Positions 46,401 to 54,652 of a DNA stretch of 64,000 nucleotides are shown here, one piece after another. How positions within the stretch are numbered: the stretch's first letter is position 1; every line of letters begins with the position of its first letter. The translations under genes were made by a program, and so were the position numbers. The notes beneath the pieces were generated by a model. The model did not search any database. It saw only the letters and a program-made list of their open reading frames with translations, and had not been told where the DNA came from. This stretch comes from Methanosarcina barkeri str. Wiesmoor. GTDB taxonomy: Archaea; Halobacteriota; Methanosarcinia; Methanosarcinales; Methanosarcinaceae. The DNA is taken from assembly GCF_000969985.1 (NCBI RefSeq), contig NZ_CP009526.1, positions 2,666,001 to 2,730,000 on the forward strand, read 5' to 3'.

Positions 46401-47204
46401 ATACTTTACCATTATACGCTGAATAAACCTGATAAATTAAAAGTCTGTAAAGAAGAAATCAGAAAAATCTTAATGACTCCTGGAATTATAAGTAACTTTG
46501 ATAGAGATTCATTAAATTATGATCATTACTTATTAGAATTTCTAGACACCTTCTTGTTTAATGAGGATGAAGATCGCGAATTAGCTTCACATATTTCAAA
46601 CGAGATTGTCGAGATTTGTTCCAAAAATATAAATGTATATTTATTTTGGAAAATTCTTAAATCAATAACACAAAAGCTTTTGTTAAGATACAAGGAAATC
46701 GTTTGGACAACTTTTGGTATGGGATTACTTTCTGAAAATTATACTATAAAGAGTCACATAATGAGATTGTTTGATTCTTTTAACAATGCAGAAAACTTCA
46801 ATAAAAGTATTTTATCTGAGCTACCATTAGATTTTTTGATTGAATGGTGTAAAGAGAATTCTGAAAAGGCTCCGATATTGATTGCTAAAATAATGCCAAT
46901 CTTTGCGAAAGATGAGAATTCTTGGTCGTTACATCCTCTTGCAAAATTAATAATTAATAATTATGGTGATCGTCCTGATGTACTATTGGAAATAAACAGG
47001 AACTTAGATACTTTTTCATGGAGTGGTTCTGTAATCCCTTATTACGAAAAGCAAATTGAGATAATGATGAAACTATCGGATCACAATATTCCTAATGTTC
47101 GTAAATGGGCTGAGAATAATATAAAATATTTAAATAAGAAAATTGAATCTCTAAAAAAGAAAGAAGAAGAGCATGAATTAGGTATCTTTGATCCAATTTT
47201 TTAA
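43419..47204 (+). CDS. Avs-like STAND NTPase with N-terminal PD-(D/E)xK-type nuclease
   Basis: A 1261-residue protein with three parts. Residues 1-170 form a restriction-endonuclease-like domain with GGEDA (about 53-57) and QCK (79-81), fitting a Mrr/Cap4-type D...(E/Q)xK site. Residues 215-450 form a STAND NTPase: Walker A GLSGLGKT at 229-236 and Walker B ILVVDNCE at 289-296, then a winged-helix region. The remaining 800 residues are helical repeats (HEAT/TPR-like) suited to target sensing. This is the layout of Avs anti-phage proteins, which detect phage proteins and then degrade DNA. Start candidates are TTG 43407, ATG 43410 and ATG 43419; no ribosome site decides. The gene is AT-rich, single, and followed by a miniature element. 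Confidence 0.75.
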   Translation: MTHILEIKPDDIKKLDEVQLTDLLLRLLRLEARKYGLPVSSISGTLNTKAKDGGEDACIRWSEGPEKTDWIPNRYTLFQCKATGMPPSKCSSEIISNRKLKPRVKEVFDNNGSYILFCTDDCTSQSKEDRIKAFRNSIKSTGTSYYDTIDIQIYDANSIRLWVSDYISLIIQVHHWLGKNLRSCISTWEDWSKYHENNINYVFDETLSNYISQLRDHFTGTKKVARIIGLSGLGKTRLALEVFRPSDNSPTSVEYHAVTDQVVYIDAAVNSAGLQGIVKQWREQELEGILVVDNCELELHRGLKREIEHSDSRLSLLTLDYNLESNDDDYIIKLERVSNNVIKEIIKQTHSELSDPFINRIVEFAEGFPQIAVKLAEANFNEVRDLKGLSKNTLRDKLIWGRKPENEAARKVIVACSLFTHLGFSDDVVDQSNFVAEHICNISKEDFYEYAVNFIEQGILDRRNRFVRVVPMPLALGLATDWWKGHRKEKSIELITADMPDGMAEALCDQTSKLHNLPEVVEVIEELCSSSSLFGQLEVLNSDKGARLFRSLVEVNPQASVEALERVFGSCTKEQLLQVGPGRRNLIWALEKLCFHKETFPIASKLMLSFAVAENESCGNNATGQFLQLFHIFLSGTQAPPNARLEVIDEALISNDIEYKALAVKALGSALSSHSFFRLLGVECQGSRFPQEEWIPRSRNDVPNYWRACLQRLIPIACYDDELGKLSRRQITENFRSLVQYGFMDDIGSALTAICNESGIFWPEVYNEIEESINYEDSAISEGNLNRLKKWLEMLKPISISEKLILIVLIPSNIFKKDENGNYIDLSYNKAVLLAKECSKDITPLLNHLDILFSNKQVYGFIFGSTLGENLTSNDIFIEKSLSVMKKMNPIEVDPTVLGGFLSAINTRSPELVQKALDSISMDEKLYIYTVYLTSFITSAEKDLIRIVELINAGKIGVKNLQILDLSHESPKTVLSFCNDLTQFGHEGSLSALAILYHYTLNKPDKLKVCKEEIRKILMTPGIISNFDRDSLNYDHYLLEFLDTFLFNEDEDRELASHISNEIVEICSKNINVYLFWKILKSITQKLLLRYKEIVWTTFGMGLLSENYTIKSHIMRLFDSFNNAENFNKSILSELPLDFLIEWCKENSEKAPILIAKIMPIFAKDENSWSLHPLAKLIINNYGDRPDVLLEINRNLDTFSWSGSVIPYYEKQIEIMMKLSDHNIPNVRKWAENNIKYLNKKIESLKKKEEEHELGIFDPIF

Positions 47205-47221
47205 CCTCATAGGAATCATGT

Positions 47222-47370
47222 AAGAGGCTATTTGAAGAAATTTGAAAATCTGTCAACTATACCCTCACATCAGCGAGGATATGCACAAATACGCCAGCAA
47301 CTATGTCGCGAAACTCAGTCATAGCCAGAAAAACAAATAATAAACTCAAAAAGCCTTCAAATAGCCTCTT
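47222..47370. mobile_element. MITE with 16-bp perfect inverted ends
   Basis: AAGAGGCTATTTGAAG at 47222-47237 is repeated inverted at 47355-47370, and both ends continue into Phe/Lys-poor AT sequence. It is 149 bp with no transposase. A short internal frame (SHSQKNK) looks like residue of a transposase. It inserted 18 bp after the stop of the STAND nuclease gene. Confidence 0.75.
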
Positions 47371-47473
47371 GATAAAGCCTAAAGTTGGACCTTAAATACA
47401 TAGGCTAACCTTTAGCTAGCCCAGCACACATATCCCAGGAATCAGACAAAATCCACTAACCCCTAACTAAATA

Positions 47474-48193
47474 TCATACAGATCTATCTAATTCTGAGTA
47501 AAATCGATCCTCATTAGATGCGCTACCATAAATATAGAGAGCAATTAGGGTAAACCAGATATCACCTACGTAAAATCCATAAATCGCCATGAGAACAGCA
47601 AAAAACTTTCCGATGGAAGCTGCACTATGAGTAGCCTTTACATACGACATTTTCCTGGCAAAAACTGAACGGAGTATCCTGCCTCCATCCATAGGAAAGG
47701 CAGGCAGTAAATTAAAGATCCCAAGCACTAAGTTCATTGATCCAATGACCCAGACAATAAGATATATAGGGTTTTGAGAAAGCGCAGAGTTAGAGGATAT
47801 TACGTAATTGTATGTGAACAGGCAGATAAGACCTATTACGAGGCTCATTAAAGGCCCTGCAAAAGCTATTTTTGCTTCTTGTCCGGGTTTCTGTGGGATT
47901 TCCATAGAGGCTACACCTCCAAACAGGAGAAGAGTGATGCTATGAATATTGGCCCCATAACGCTTTGCAAGATAAGAGTGTGAAAGTTCATGTAAAAGTA
48001 CTGAGACAAAAAGGAAGATAGCAGAAAGAGTAGAAAGAGCATATTTAACTATAATTGGCTCAACTCCCGCAAAACCGTATGGCTGTGAATTGATCGCGAA
48101 AAAATATGCAGATATCGGAAGTGCCAGAAGGAAAGATGTATCCAGTTTGATAGGTATGTCCATTATGTTTCCGATTTTAAAAGATGACTGCAT
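47474..48193 (-). CDS. Site-2-type intramembrane zinc metalloprotease (M50)
   Basis: A 239-residue membrane protein with about six spans. The zinc motif HELSH is at residues 68-72 within LLHELSHSYLAKRYG. The third ligand is in FPMDGGRILRS at about 166-176. Known of the family: it cuts membrane-embedded substrates, often regulatory factors. It lacks the CBS or PDZ additions common in longer members, so it is of minimal type. GGAG lies 10 nt before the ATG on the minus strand. The next gene upstream on the same strand is 86 bp away. Confidence 0.92.
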   Translation of the reverse strand: MQSSFKIGNIMDIPIKLDTSFLLALPISAYFFAINSQPYGFAGVEPIIVKYALSTLSAIFLFVSVLLHELSHSYLAKRYGANIHSITLLLFGGVASMEIPQKPGQEAKIAFAGPLMSLVIGLICLFTYNYVISSNSALSQNPIYLIVWVIGSMNLVLGIFNLLPAFPMDGGRILRSVFARKMSYVKATHSAASIGKFFAVLMAIYGFYVGDIWFTLIALYIYGSASNEDRFYSELDRSV

Positions 48194-48279
48194 GATGAAA
48201 AAACTCCGTTTTATTTCTATAAAATTAAATAATTAATATTTTTAACTTAAGTTCAAAAGAATCTCTAGAATTTATATCT

Positions 48280-48783
48280 TTACTCAATATGTAAGTCCAT
48301 TGTAGTATCCAACTGTGCAGGCTCGTTCTCGACAGCTGGTGTACACTCGCAGTGAATATATTTCAGCTCATATCGTTTATCGATGTCAATACGGTCCAGG
48401 TATTTCTCAAACATTTTGCACATCCGATATTTAGAGTCGCTGAACTCAGTCTGTATTTGCTCCTCTATCGATTGTGCGGACTCCATAATATACTCCTTAC
48501 CAATATACTCCTTACCACACTTTTTACATTCTGTTTTCGTGATACACAACATATGTACAGTTTCAATGCCAGTCACAGACGATTTTTCAGATGCTCGAGC
48601 AATTGCCTTAAGCACAACTCTGGCAGTGTCATTGTTTAGCTCGGAGCCACAATCGCAAAATTTGCTGTTCTCAAATATTTCGCTATAATTAATTTCAATA
48701 CATTTGTTGTTAAGCATTTTCTTATTATCTGCGCAGGCATACACATCCATCGTATTTGTCTCGTCCATAGTACCACAAACCAT
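48280..48783 (-). CDS. Cysteine-rich zinc-ribbon-like protein
   Basis: About 167 residues, soluble. FCDCGSE at about 45-51 and ECKKCGKEYIGKEYIME at about 90-106 give two CxC/CxxC knuckles. A later CEC near the end may complete a metal site. I do not recognise the family. The annotation uses ATG 48783, since a minus-strand TATA box (AAATTTATA, centred near 48805) lies about 25 nt upstream, giving a leaderless message. A TTG at 48795 is less likely. Confidence 0.6.
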   Translation of the reverse strand: MVCGTMDETNTMDVYACADNKKMLNNKCIEINYSEIFENSKFCDCGSELNNDTARVVLKAIARASEKSSVTGIETVHMLCITKTECKKCGKEYIGKEYIMESAQSIEEQIQTEFSDSKYRMCKMFEKYLDRIDIDKRYELKYIHCECTPAVENEPAQLDTTMDLHIE

Positions 48784-49275
48784 TATAGACCACAAACAGT
48801 ATAAATTTTTTTATGTTTAATTTATGTTTAATGAATGTCCAGATGTCGAACTCACAAAATAGTCAACTAAAACAAGAAATCAGAAGAAAAAGAAGAGGGG
48901 AAGAACAATAAATGTAGAGTATGAAGAATACAAAAGGAAAAGTAAAGTAAGAAGATTCAGAGAGGTTCTTTAGCTGGATAAAATCGTGTAAAAATCATAT
49001 AAAAATCATGTAAGAAGGTGTTTCCAAGATATGAAATTAAAGAAACATCATACCTTGGAGTTGTAATGTTAGCAGCAATGATGAAATTACAGGAAGGTTT
49101 TGGATAGTCTCTCAAATAAAAAAAATAAAATTAAAAGTGCCAGTACAACACAAGCAAAAAAATTGTAAGCTCATTTAGGCTGAAACTAAGGATTCCTATG
49201 AAAAACTTTAACATCAGTATAAAGTTTTTCATATATCATGCATGTACCAAAGGCTCATGAGGGTTTCTACAAAGC
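48784..49275. other. Intergenic region
   Basis: No gene seen. It contains an adenine/guanine-rich stretch at 48870-48980 and a short direct repeat, AAAATCGTGTAAAAATCATAT, near 48980. The promoter of the zinc-ribbon gene lies at its left edge. Confidence 0.4.
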
Positions 49276-50133
49276 TCAGGAAAGAACTTCTTCCTTATAC
49301 TTATCAATACCGAGCCTTTCAATGAGTTCTCCTAACCTTTCCCCGTCAAGACCTTCTCTCTTGTAATACTCGAAGGTTTTTTCAAGGACTGAGAAAAGCT
49401 GATCTTCGTCTGCAAGCTCAAGAAGCTTTATTCCCTGCATGGGCTGGCGTCCGGCTTTGCCTCCAACAAAGATCGTGCATCCGGTTTTTTCTGCCTTCAG
49501 GGCATCTTTCCGGCAGGCAGCAATACATGCTCCGCAGAGAATGCATTTTTCAGTATCTATAGAGGCTTTATCTTCCAGGACTTTTATTGCTCCCACCTTA
49601 CAAGCCTTTTCACAGAGCTTGCAGCCAACACAATTTTCCTCGACGATTTTGGGCATTACCGTACCCATGATTCCAAAATCATTTTCCTGAGGCCTTACAC
49701 AGGCTGCAGGGCAACCTGTTACTGCAATCTTGAGCTTTTTAGGGACAGCTTCTCCGAAGTATTTTTCATCGATCCTGCTTGCCAGGCTTTCGCAGTTAAT
49801 CAACCCGTTTCTGCAGACCCTATCTCCCTGGCAGGCGACTACTGCTCTTACTCTTTTTCCGATAGAGCCTCCTGAAATGCCCTGCTTTTCAAGTTCGTTG
49901 TTTGCTGCTTCCGCATCTTCAAGTTTAACAAAAGGAACCTCTATCTGCTGCCTTGAGGTTATGTGAACGTAGCCCGAGCCATATTTCTCGGCTGCAGCTG
50001 CAATTGCTCGCAGTTTTTCGACATCCAGATTCCCACTCACGACCTTCAGACGCATTGAAAACATATTTTCTTGCCTCTGAGGCAGAAATCCTTTACTTTT
50101 TAGTAAAGACTCATCAATTTTTTTCTCATTCAT
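49276..50133 (-). CDS. Dissimilatory sulfite reductase-like protein (Group I)
   Basis: A 285-residue protein. The nitrite/sulfite-reductase half-domain is at 20-90. Siroheme/[4Fe-4S] cysteines are at Cys101, Cys107, Cys141 and Cys145 (CQGDRVC and TGCPAAC). An inserted ferredoxin with CVGCKLCEKAC and CILCGACIAAC is at about 165-210, followed by a helical tail. Known of the family: Group I Dsr-LP proteins of methanogens carry siroheme and iron-sulfur clusters, and their substrate is unsettled. It lacks the second half of a full DsrA/B. The minus-strand ATG follows AAGTGACCTTAC; there is no strong ribosome site. Monocistronic. Confidence 0.88.
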   Translation of the reverse strand: MNEKKIDESLLKSKGFLPQRQENMFSMRLKVVSGNLDVEKLRAIAAAAEKYGSGYVHITSRQQIEVPFVKLEDAEAANNELEKQGISGGSIGKRVRAVVACQGDRVCRNGLINCESLASRIDEKYFGEAVPKKLKIAVTGCPAACVRPQENDFGIMGTVMPKIVEENCVGCKLCEKACKVGAIKVLEDKASIDTEKCILCGACIAACRKDALKAEKTGCTIFVGGKAGRQPMQGIKLLELADEDQLFSVLEKTFEYYKREGLDGERLGELIERLGIDKYKEEVLS

Positions 50134-50309
50134 GTAAGGTCACTTATTACAAAGGCATTATTATGGATGCATATAAATATTTTTGTCTTTTTTCAGTTGG
50201 CTTTCTTATAGATTTTGACATTTAACAGATTGCAGATTTAACCGAACCCCGGTATATGAAGAATTTGGAAACATGCATATACCAGAGAAAAACAGGAGAT
50301 TTTTTCAGA

Positions 50310-50455
50310 AAAGGCAAGAGAACTGGATCACAGAAAGGCAAGAGAACTGGATCACTGAAAGACAAGAGAACTGGATCACTGAAAGAAAGGGGAAAAGTCA
50401 GAGAAAGGCAAAAGAACTGAATCACTGAAAGAAAGAGGAAAAAGTCAGAGAAATG
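50310..50455. repeat. 25-bp repeats after azlD
   Basis: Imperfect units of AGGCAAGAGAACTGGATCAC and then AGAA/TGAA, three or four in number. They continue to the azlD stop at 50445 and create false frames. Confidence 0.75.
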
Positions 50456-50783
50456 AAAAAACGTTGAACTGCACGAGTACCATATAAAGCGCCGTTCCTG
50501 TAAAGATGCTGAGCATGGCATTTCTTTTCCAGAAGTGAAGCCCGGCAACGACACCTATGGTAAACAATTCCGGAATCCCGTAAGGAGCTGTAAGCCATTG
50601 AACGTCTTTCAGGCAGTAGATAACAAGTAGCAGGAGAATCATAGGAGGCAGGTTTTTTTCAATAACCGCAAGCATTGCAGGGGGTTCCCTTGAACCAAAA
50701 AACAGAAACGGAAGAGCTCTGGTTGCAAAGGTTGCAAGCGCTATGACAGTAATGGTTATGAGCATTTGAAGAGCGTCCAGCAT
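50445..50783 (-). CDS. azlD: AzlD branched-chain amino acid exporter subunit
   Basis: A 112-residue membrane protein with three or four spans. It shows ALATFATRALPFLFFG near the N-terminus, the AzlD signature T-R-x-L-P-F, and PPMILLLLVIYCLKD. Known of the family: the small partner of AzlC in branched-chain amino acid export. Its ATG overlaps the azlC stop as TGATG, so translation is coupled. Confidence 0.88.
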   Translation of the reverse strand: MLDALQMLITITVIALATFATRALPFLFFGSREPPAMLAVIEKNLPPMILLLLVIYCLKDVQWLTAPYGIPELFTIGVVAGLHFWKRNAMLSIFTGTALYMVLVQFNVFSFL

Positions 50784-51742
50784 CAGTTTTCCTCCTTTAT
50801 TTTGTCTTCAACAGACTGCATGGGTGTATTAATCAACCGAATTTCCTTCTTTATTTGTGAATTTCCCTGCATTTTCTGTGTTTCCCGAGTTTTCTGTGTT
50901 TTCTGTGTTTTCTGTGTTTTCTGTGTTTCCCGAGTTTTCTGTGTTTCCCGAGTTTTCTGTGTTTCCCGAGTTTTCTGTGTTTTCTGTGTTTTCTCCGTTT
51001 TCTCCGTTTTTTGCTTTCTTTGTGTTCTCTGCACTGACCTTTCCCTGCCAATCAGGATCAGAGTCCCAAGAACAATTGAGGCAAGCAACATATTGTCAGA
51101 GCTGAATAAAATAAGAGACAGGGCTCCTGCGCCAACTGCGGTTATGAAAGGAAAACGCGCTTCTGAACTGAAATACTGCTCTATGGTCAGCACCACAAAT
51201 AGCGCAGTCAGCACGAAACTCATGCCCTCAAGATTAAGATCCAGGACAGAGCCTAGTACAGCTCCCAGAACTGAACCTGCGATCCAGTAGGAGTGGTCAA
51301 GGGCTGCAATATATAAGTAAAACTTTGATTTTGAGCTGCCTTGTGGGACATCTGTTGTAGTCAGGAGAGCGTATGTCTCGTCAGTTAGTGCAAAGATCAG
51401 GTAAGGTTTAACCTTTCCAATCCCGGAAAACTTATCAAGCAGGGACAACCCGTAAAAAGCGTGCCTGAAATTCAGAAGCAACGTGGCTATGGCAAACTCA
51501 GTTAATCCTGCGCCTGCAGAAAGTAAAGCTACTGCCAGAAACTGGCCAGAGCCTGCATAGACAAAAAGGCTCATAATAAATGCGTAGATCCAATGATATC
51601 CTGCACCGTCAAGCAGAAACCCAAAAGCCATCCCAAGGGGTATGTACCCAAGAAGCACAGGAACTGTGGTTTTAAAGGCGGTGGTGAAAAGATCTTTGTT
51701 TTGTTCACCTGCTTCCCTTTTGTACTCCCCATTTCTGACCAT
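50783..51742 (-). CDS. azlC: AzlC family exporter with repetitive Lys/Thr/Gln tail
   Basis: A 319-residue protein. The first 238 residues are a normal AzlC: TVPVLLGYIPLGMAFGFLL, an FRHAFYGLSLL loop and about six spans. Known role: export of branched-chain amino acids with AzlD. About 80 extra residues follow, a KTQKTRETQ-type repeat of Lys, Thr, Gln, Arg and Glu without hydrophobic residues, coded by 9- and 12-bp DNA repeats at 50880-51015. The tail ends in a normal-looking segment. It is unlike any known AzlC end. Start ATG 51742 has no strong ribosome site. Confidence 0.85.
   Translation of the reverse strand: MVRNGEYKREAGEQNKDLFTTAFKTTVPVLLGYIPLGMAFGFLLDGAGYHWIYAFIMSLFVYAGSGQFLAVALLSAGAGLTEFAIATLLLNFRHAFYGLSLLDKFSGIGKVKPYLIFALTDETYALLTTTDVPQGSSKSKFYLYIAALDHSYWIAGSVLGAVLGSVLDLNLEGMSFVLTALFVVLTIEQYFSSEARFPFITAVGAGALSLILFSSDNMLLASIVLGTLILIGRERSVQRTQRKQKTEKTEKTQKTQKTRETQKTRETQKTRETQKTQKTQKTQKTRETQKMQGNSQIKKEIRLINTPMQSVEDKIKEEN
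50876..51020 (-). repeat. Coding 9/12-bp repeat in the azlC tail
   Basis: Plus-strand TTTTCTGTG(TTT/TTTCCCGAG) units, about 14 in number. Both unit lengths are multiples of three, so the frame is preserved and encodes KTQ and KTRETQ on the minus strand. Confidence 0.9.
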
Positions 51743-52023
51743 ATTATCTATCTTCTGCTGCCTGTACAGTAATTCCTTTTGAAAAATGAAAAACAGGAAT
51801 TATATTTATCATATATATCTTTTGTCAATATAGTATTACATTCGGGAGTAAGAACCGTCAGCCTGCTCACAGTTAGAAATCAAATTTGTGCTGGTGCATC
51901 TCACTGAAAGCAACAGGGTATTTAACTGAAATAAATATTAGCTGTTGACAAATGTTGATACATATACTAGACCAGGATTATTTTTATATTTCCTATAAGA
52001 TTATTATCTTTGGGGAGGAATAA
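51743..52023. other. Intergenic region
   Basis: No gene seen; a TATA-like TTATTTTTATATTTCC lies at about 51978-51993 on the plus strand, upstream of the next gene. Confidence 0.4.
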
Positions 52024-52466
52024 ATGTATGGTATAGACAGTGACAAGTTCATGTTGATTTCTTTTGATTTACAAAAAATAGCCTTGGTTCTTATCATTAT
52101 TGGGTTCATCATATTAAGAGTAGGAAAATTAAGTAAGGGAATATTAAATAGACACGATATGATATCCATATTCGGATATTTGCTAGTCGTCTTATCTGTC
52201 CCTTATATAGTTAATTTCACATACGACACCATAATCTCGCAAACCTTTATTCCTGTAATTTTAATCATTCATTGATAGGAATTGTAATTTTATTCCTGGG
52301 ATTTATTTTTGTGATTAACAGAAGAAGCTGGAAAATCAAAAGAGGATGGAAAACTAAAGTTAACATGCAAACTCTTTTAGTTTTATGGCTAGTAAATTTC
52401 ATATTAGGGGGTATATATGGCTTTATTTATTTAATACAGTTGCCACTTTTACTAAAGATGTCATAA
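52024..52466 (+). pseudogene. Four-span membrane protein, probably frameshifted
   Basis: Two overlapping frames (52024-52275 and TTG 52272-52466) look like two halves of one protein. The first gives three spans and ends PVILIIH. The second takes up with SLIGIVILFLGFIFVINRRS and then a basic WKIKRGWKTK, followed by a last span. IIH...G-I-x-x-L-x-L-G-x-x-FV-x-NR-x-x-W is a common motif in small archaeal membrane proteins of DUF420-like type. One inserted or lost base near 52268 would join them. GGGGAGGAATAA before ATG 52024 is a strong ribosome site. If not a frameshift, two translationally coupled genes are the alternative. Confidence 0.55.
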
Positions 52467-52522
52467 GTTCTGGAAGGAAGCTCGTCTTAATGAGTGAAAA
52501 AGAGTCATGACAGGTTTAAAAA

Positions 52523-52693
52523 GCTTTGAGTATAGAATTGAGTATAAAGAATTGAGTGTAAAGAATTGAGTGTAAAGAATTGAGTGTAAAGAATTGAGTG
52601 TAAAGAATTGAGTGTAAAGAATTGAGTGTAAAGAATTGAGTGTAAAGAATTGAGTGTAAAGAATTGAGTATAAAGAATTGAGTGTAAAGAAAC
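52523..52693. repeat. 14-bp tandem repeat AAAGAATTGAGTGT
   Basis: About 12 units with very few differences, right after the frameshifted membrane gene. It is noncoding. Confidence 0.93.
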
Positions 52694-52983
52694 TCATAGC
52701 ATGTTAAAACATTTAAAAATATATGGAAAATCTACAGATCGACCGGAATAGGTTTAAATGAATCATCTTAAAACCGATCCCAAAATGAATTTTATCTCTA
52801 AATTAGTAAAGTTTTAAACTACTCTTGTGGTCAGGGTATCAGTTGATTATTCGGAAGCCGAGATTCAGAGAAGTAATTTTGAGTTTTAGGATCAGTTCCA
52901 TGTCTAAAGGTACTGATATTAGTGAAGATGCTTTCCTTCAAGATAACTAACGGGAACAAGGGAAATTTAAGCAGGCGATCAAA

Positions 52984-53826
52984 ATGACAGATCAGGTTCA
53001 ACCACTTGTAAACTTATCGAAAAAACCCACTGAACCCAAAATGATAATTAACCTCAGACGCATCAAGCGTAAGATCCTGATAATGAGTGGGAAAGGTGGA
53101 GTTGGAAAAAGTACAATTGCAGCAAACCTAGCTATCGGACTGGTTCTGCACGGATATAGAGTGGGACTTCTTGATTGTGATATTCACGGCCCGACTATTC
53201 CCACAATTTTCGGTATGGAATCTATGAAGCCAGAAGTTAGCGAAGAAGGCATAATGCCAGTTGAGGTTCTTCCCAATCTTTTGTTGATGTCTGTAGGTTT
53301 TCTACTAGAAGATAAAGACTCTCCCATCATCTGGAGAGGGCCATTAAAAATGGGGATTATCGAAAAGTTACTGGAAGATGTCGTCTGGGGAGAACTTGAC
53401 TTTCTGATTATAGATCTGCCTCCAGGCACAGGAGATGAACCTTTGAGCCTGGCTTTGCTGATCCCCGAGATTGATGGCTCAGTACTTGTAACAACTCCTC
53501 AGGACGTAGCTCTCGTCAGCGTCCGCAAATCAATCGGATTTTCTAAAGAACTCAATGTTCCTGTTATAGGTATTGTCGACAATATGCATGGATTGATCTG
53601 TCCTCATTGCGGCAAGCCAATAAAAGTGTTTAGAAATGGAGGAGTGGAAAAAGCTTCAAAAGATTTCAATATCCCTATCCTTGCCAGACTCCCGATAGAG
53701 CCAAAAGTCGCAAAAATGGAAGATAAGGGCACAGTTGTCCAGGAAATGCTTAAACATGACACTGAATGGCAGAAAAACTTCGAAAATTTTGTGATTGCAG
53801 TAGAAAAAATCCTGAAGGAAAAATAA
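52984..53826 (+). CDS. Mrp/NBP35-family iron-sulfur carrier ATPase
   Basis: A 280-residue deviant-Walker P-loop ATPase: GKGGVGKST at residues 36-44, DCDIHGPT at about 62-69, and the Walker B region DFLIIDLPPGTGDE. CPHCG at about 208-212 supplies the CxxC that bridges an iron-sulfur cluster between two subunits. Known of the family: it assembles and transfers [4Fe-4S] clusters. AGGCGATC, a near match to the perfect ribosome site, precedes the ATG. Monocistronic. Confidence 0.93.
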   Translation: MTDQVQPLVNLSKKPTEPKMIINLRRIKRKILIMSGKGGVGKSTIAANLAIGLVLHGYRVGLLDCDIHGPTIPTIFGMESMKPEVSEEGIMPVEVLPNLLLMSVGFLLEDKDSPIIWRGPLKMGIIEKLLEDVVWGELDFLIIDLPPGTGDEPLSLALLIPEIDGSVLVTTPQDVALVSVRKSIGFSKELNVPVIGIVDNMHGLICPHCGKPIKVFRNGGVEKASKDFNIPILARLPIEPKVAKMEDKGTVVQEMLKHDTEWQKNFENFVIAVEKILKEK

Positions 53827-53883
53827 GCGGGATAAGTAGTTGAAAAATGTAATGTAGTTCGGAATTATGCACTTGAGGTTCAA

Positions 53884-53958
53884 AATCAATTACACTGAAA
53901 TCAATTACACTGAAATCAATTACACTGAAATCAATTACACTGAAATCAATTACACTAA
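53884..53958. repeat. 15-bp tandem repeat ATCAATTACACTGAA
   Basis: Five almost perfect units after the Mrp gene. They are noncoding; nothing else is seen to 54147. Confidence 0.9.
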
Positions 53959-54147
53959 ATACCATGGTTTTAATTTGCATTTTTAACAGTTAAAGGTTTA
54001 CTAGCTGTTGATTTACCATTTCAACCACGCAAGTTCTAATGCAAGTTCTAATTAGTTATAGTCAAATTCACATTTTGGACAATTGGAAATTTAATACTCA
54101 GTTTATTAAGTTCAACTGACAGGTCCTAAAAAGATAAAATAAGGGAA

Positions 54148-54474
54148 TTAAGCCTTACCGTTACTGCAGTAATACTTACCTACGTTTGCATTCTCCAGAT
54201 TGTGCTCTTTCCAGACAGGGCAGGTATGACAAATGCAGTCTTTGTTAGGATCTAGGTCTTTACAGATAGCTTCACCTGCCGAACAATAGACTCCGGGAAC
54301 ACTTTGCGGTGATGGAGCTTTACCTTCTCCTAAATTTTTCGCTTCACTTTTGAAGTTTCCCATTTTTTCCAGTGCACATGCACTCTCAGATTGTACAGGG
54401 CACTGAGAACACATGCATCTTTCGAGATTTGATGCAATATACGGAACTTCTAAGGATTTACTCATATTACTCAT
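54148..54474 (-). CDS. DUF2769 cysteine-rich protein
   Basis: A 108-residue soluble protein with paired cysteine motifs: CMCSQCPVQSESAC at about 20-33, then GVYCSAG, CICHTCPVW at about 80-88, and YYCSNG near the end. The pattern is the DUF2769 domain in duplicate. The cysteines probably bind metal. The function is not known; it is common in methanogens. AGGGGGAG lies 5 nt before the ATG on the minus strand. Confidence 0.85.
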   Translation of the reverse strand: MSNMSKSLEVPYIASNLERCMCSQCPVQSESACALEKMGNFKSEAKNLGEGKAPSPQSVPGVYCSAGEAICKDLDPNKDCICHTCPVWKEHNLENANVGKYYCSNGKA

Positions 54475-54652
54475 TTTACTCCCCCTATATTATAAGATTC
54501 ATAAAATAATATTCATTCCGTATTCTGAATTTATAGAATAAAATCGTTTTCAGTTTTCAGAATTATTGTGACTTGGAGCCTATCCAAAAAGCCAGTGATG
54601 TATGTTGAAAAGTTAACCCTGGTTGAAAAGTTAAACCTAGCAGGTGAAAGAG

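Noticed and set aside
50222-50554. 110-codon minus-strand frame overlapping azlD
   Set aside because: Created by the 25-bp repeats after azlD; the AzlD frame has the family motifs and a coupled start.
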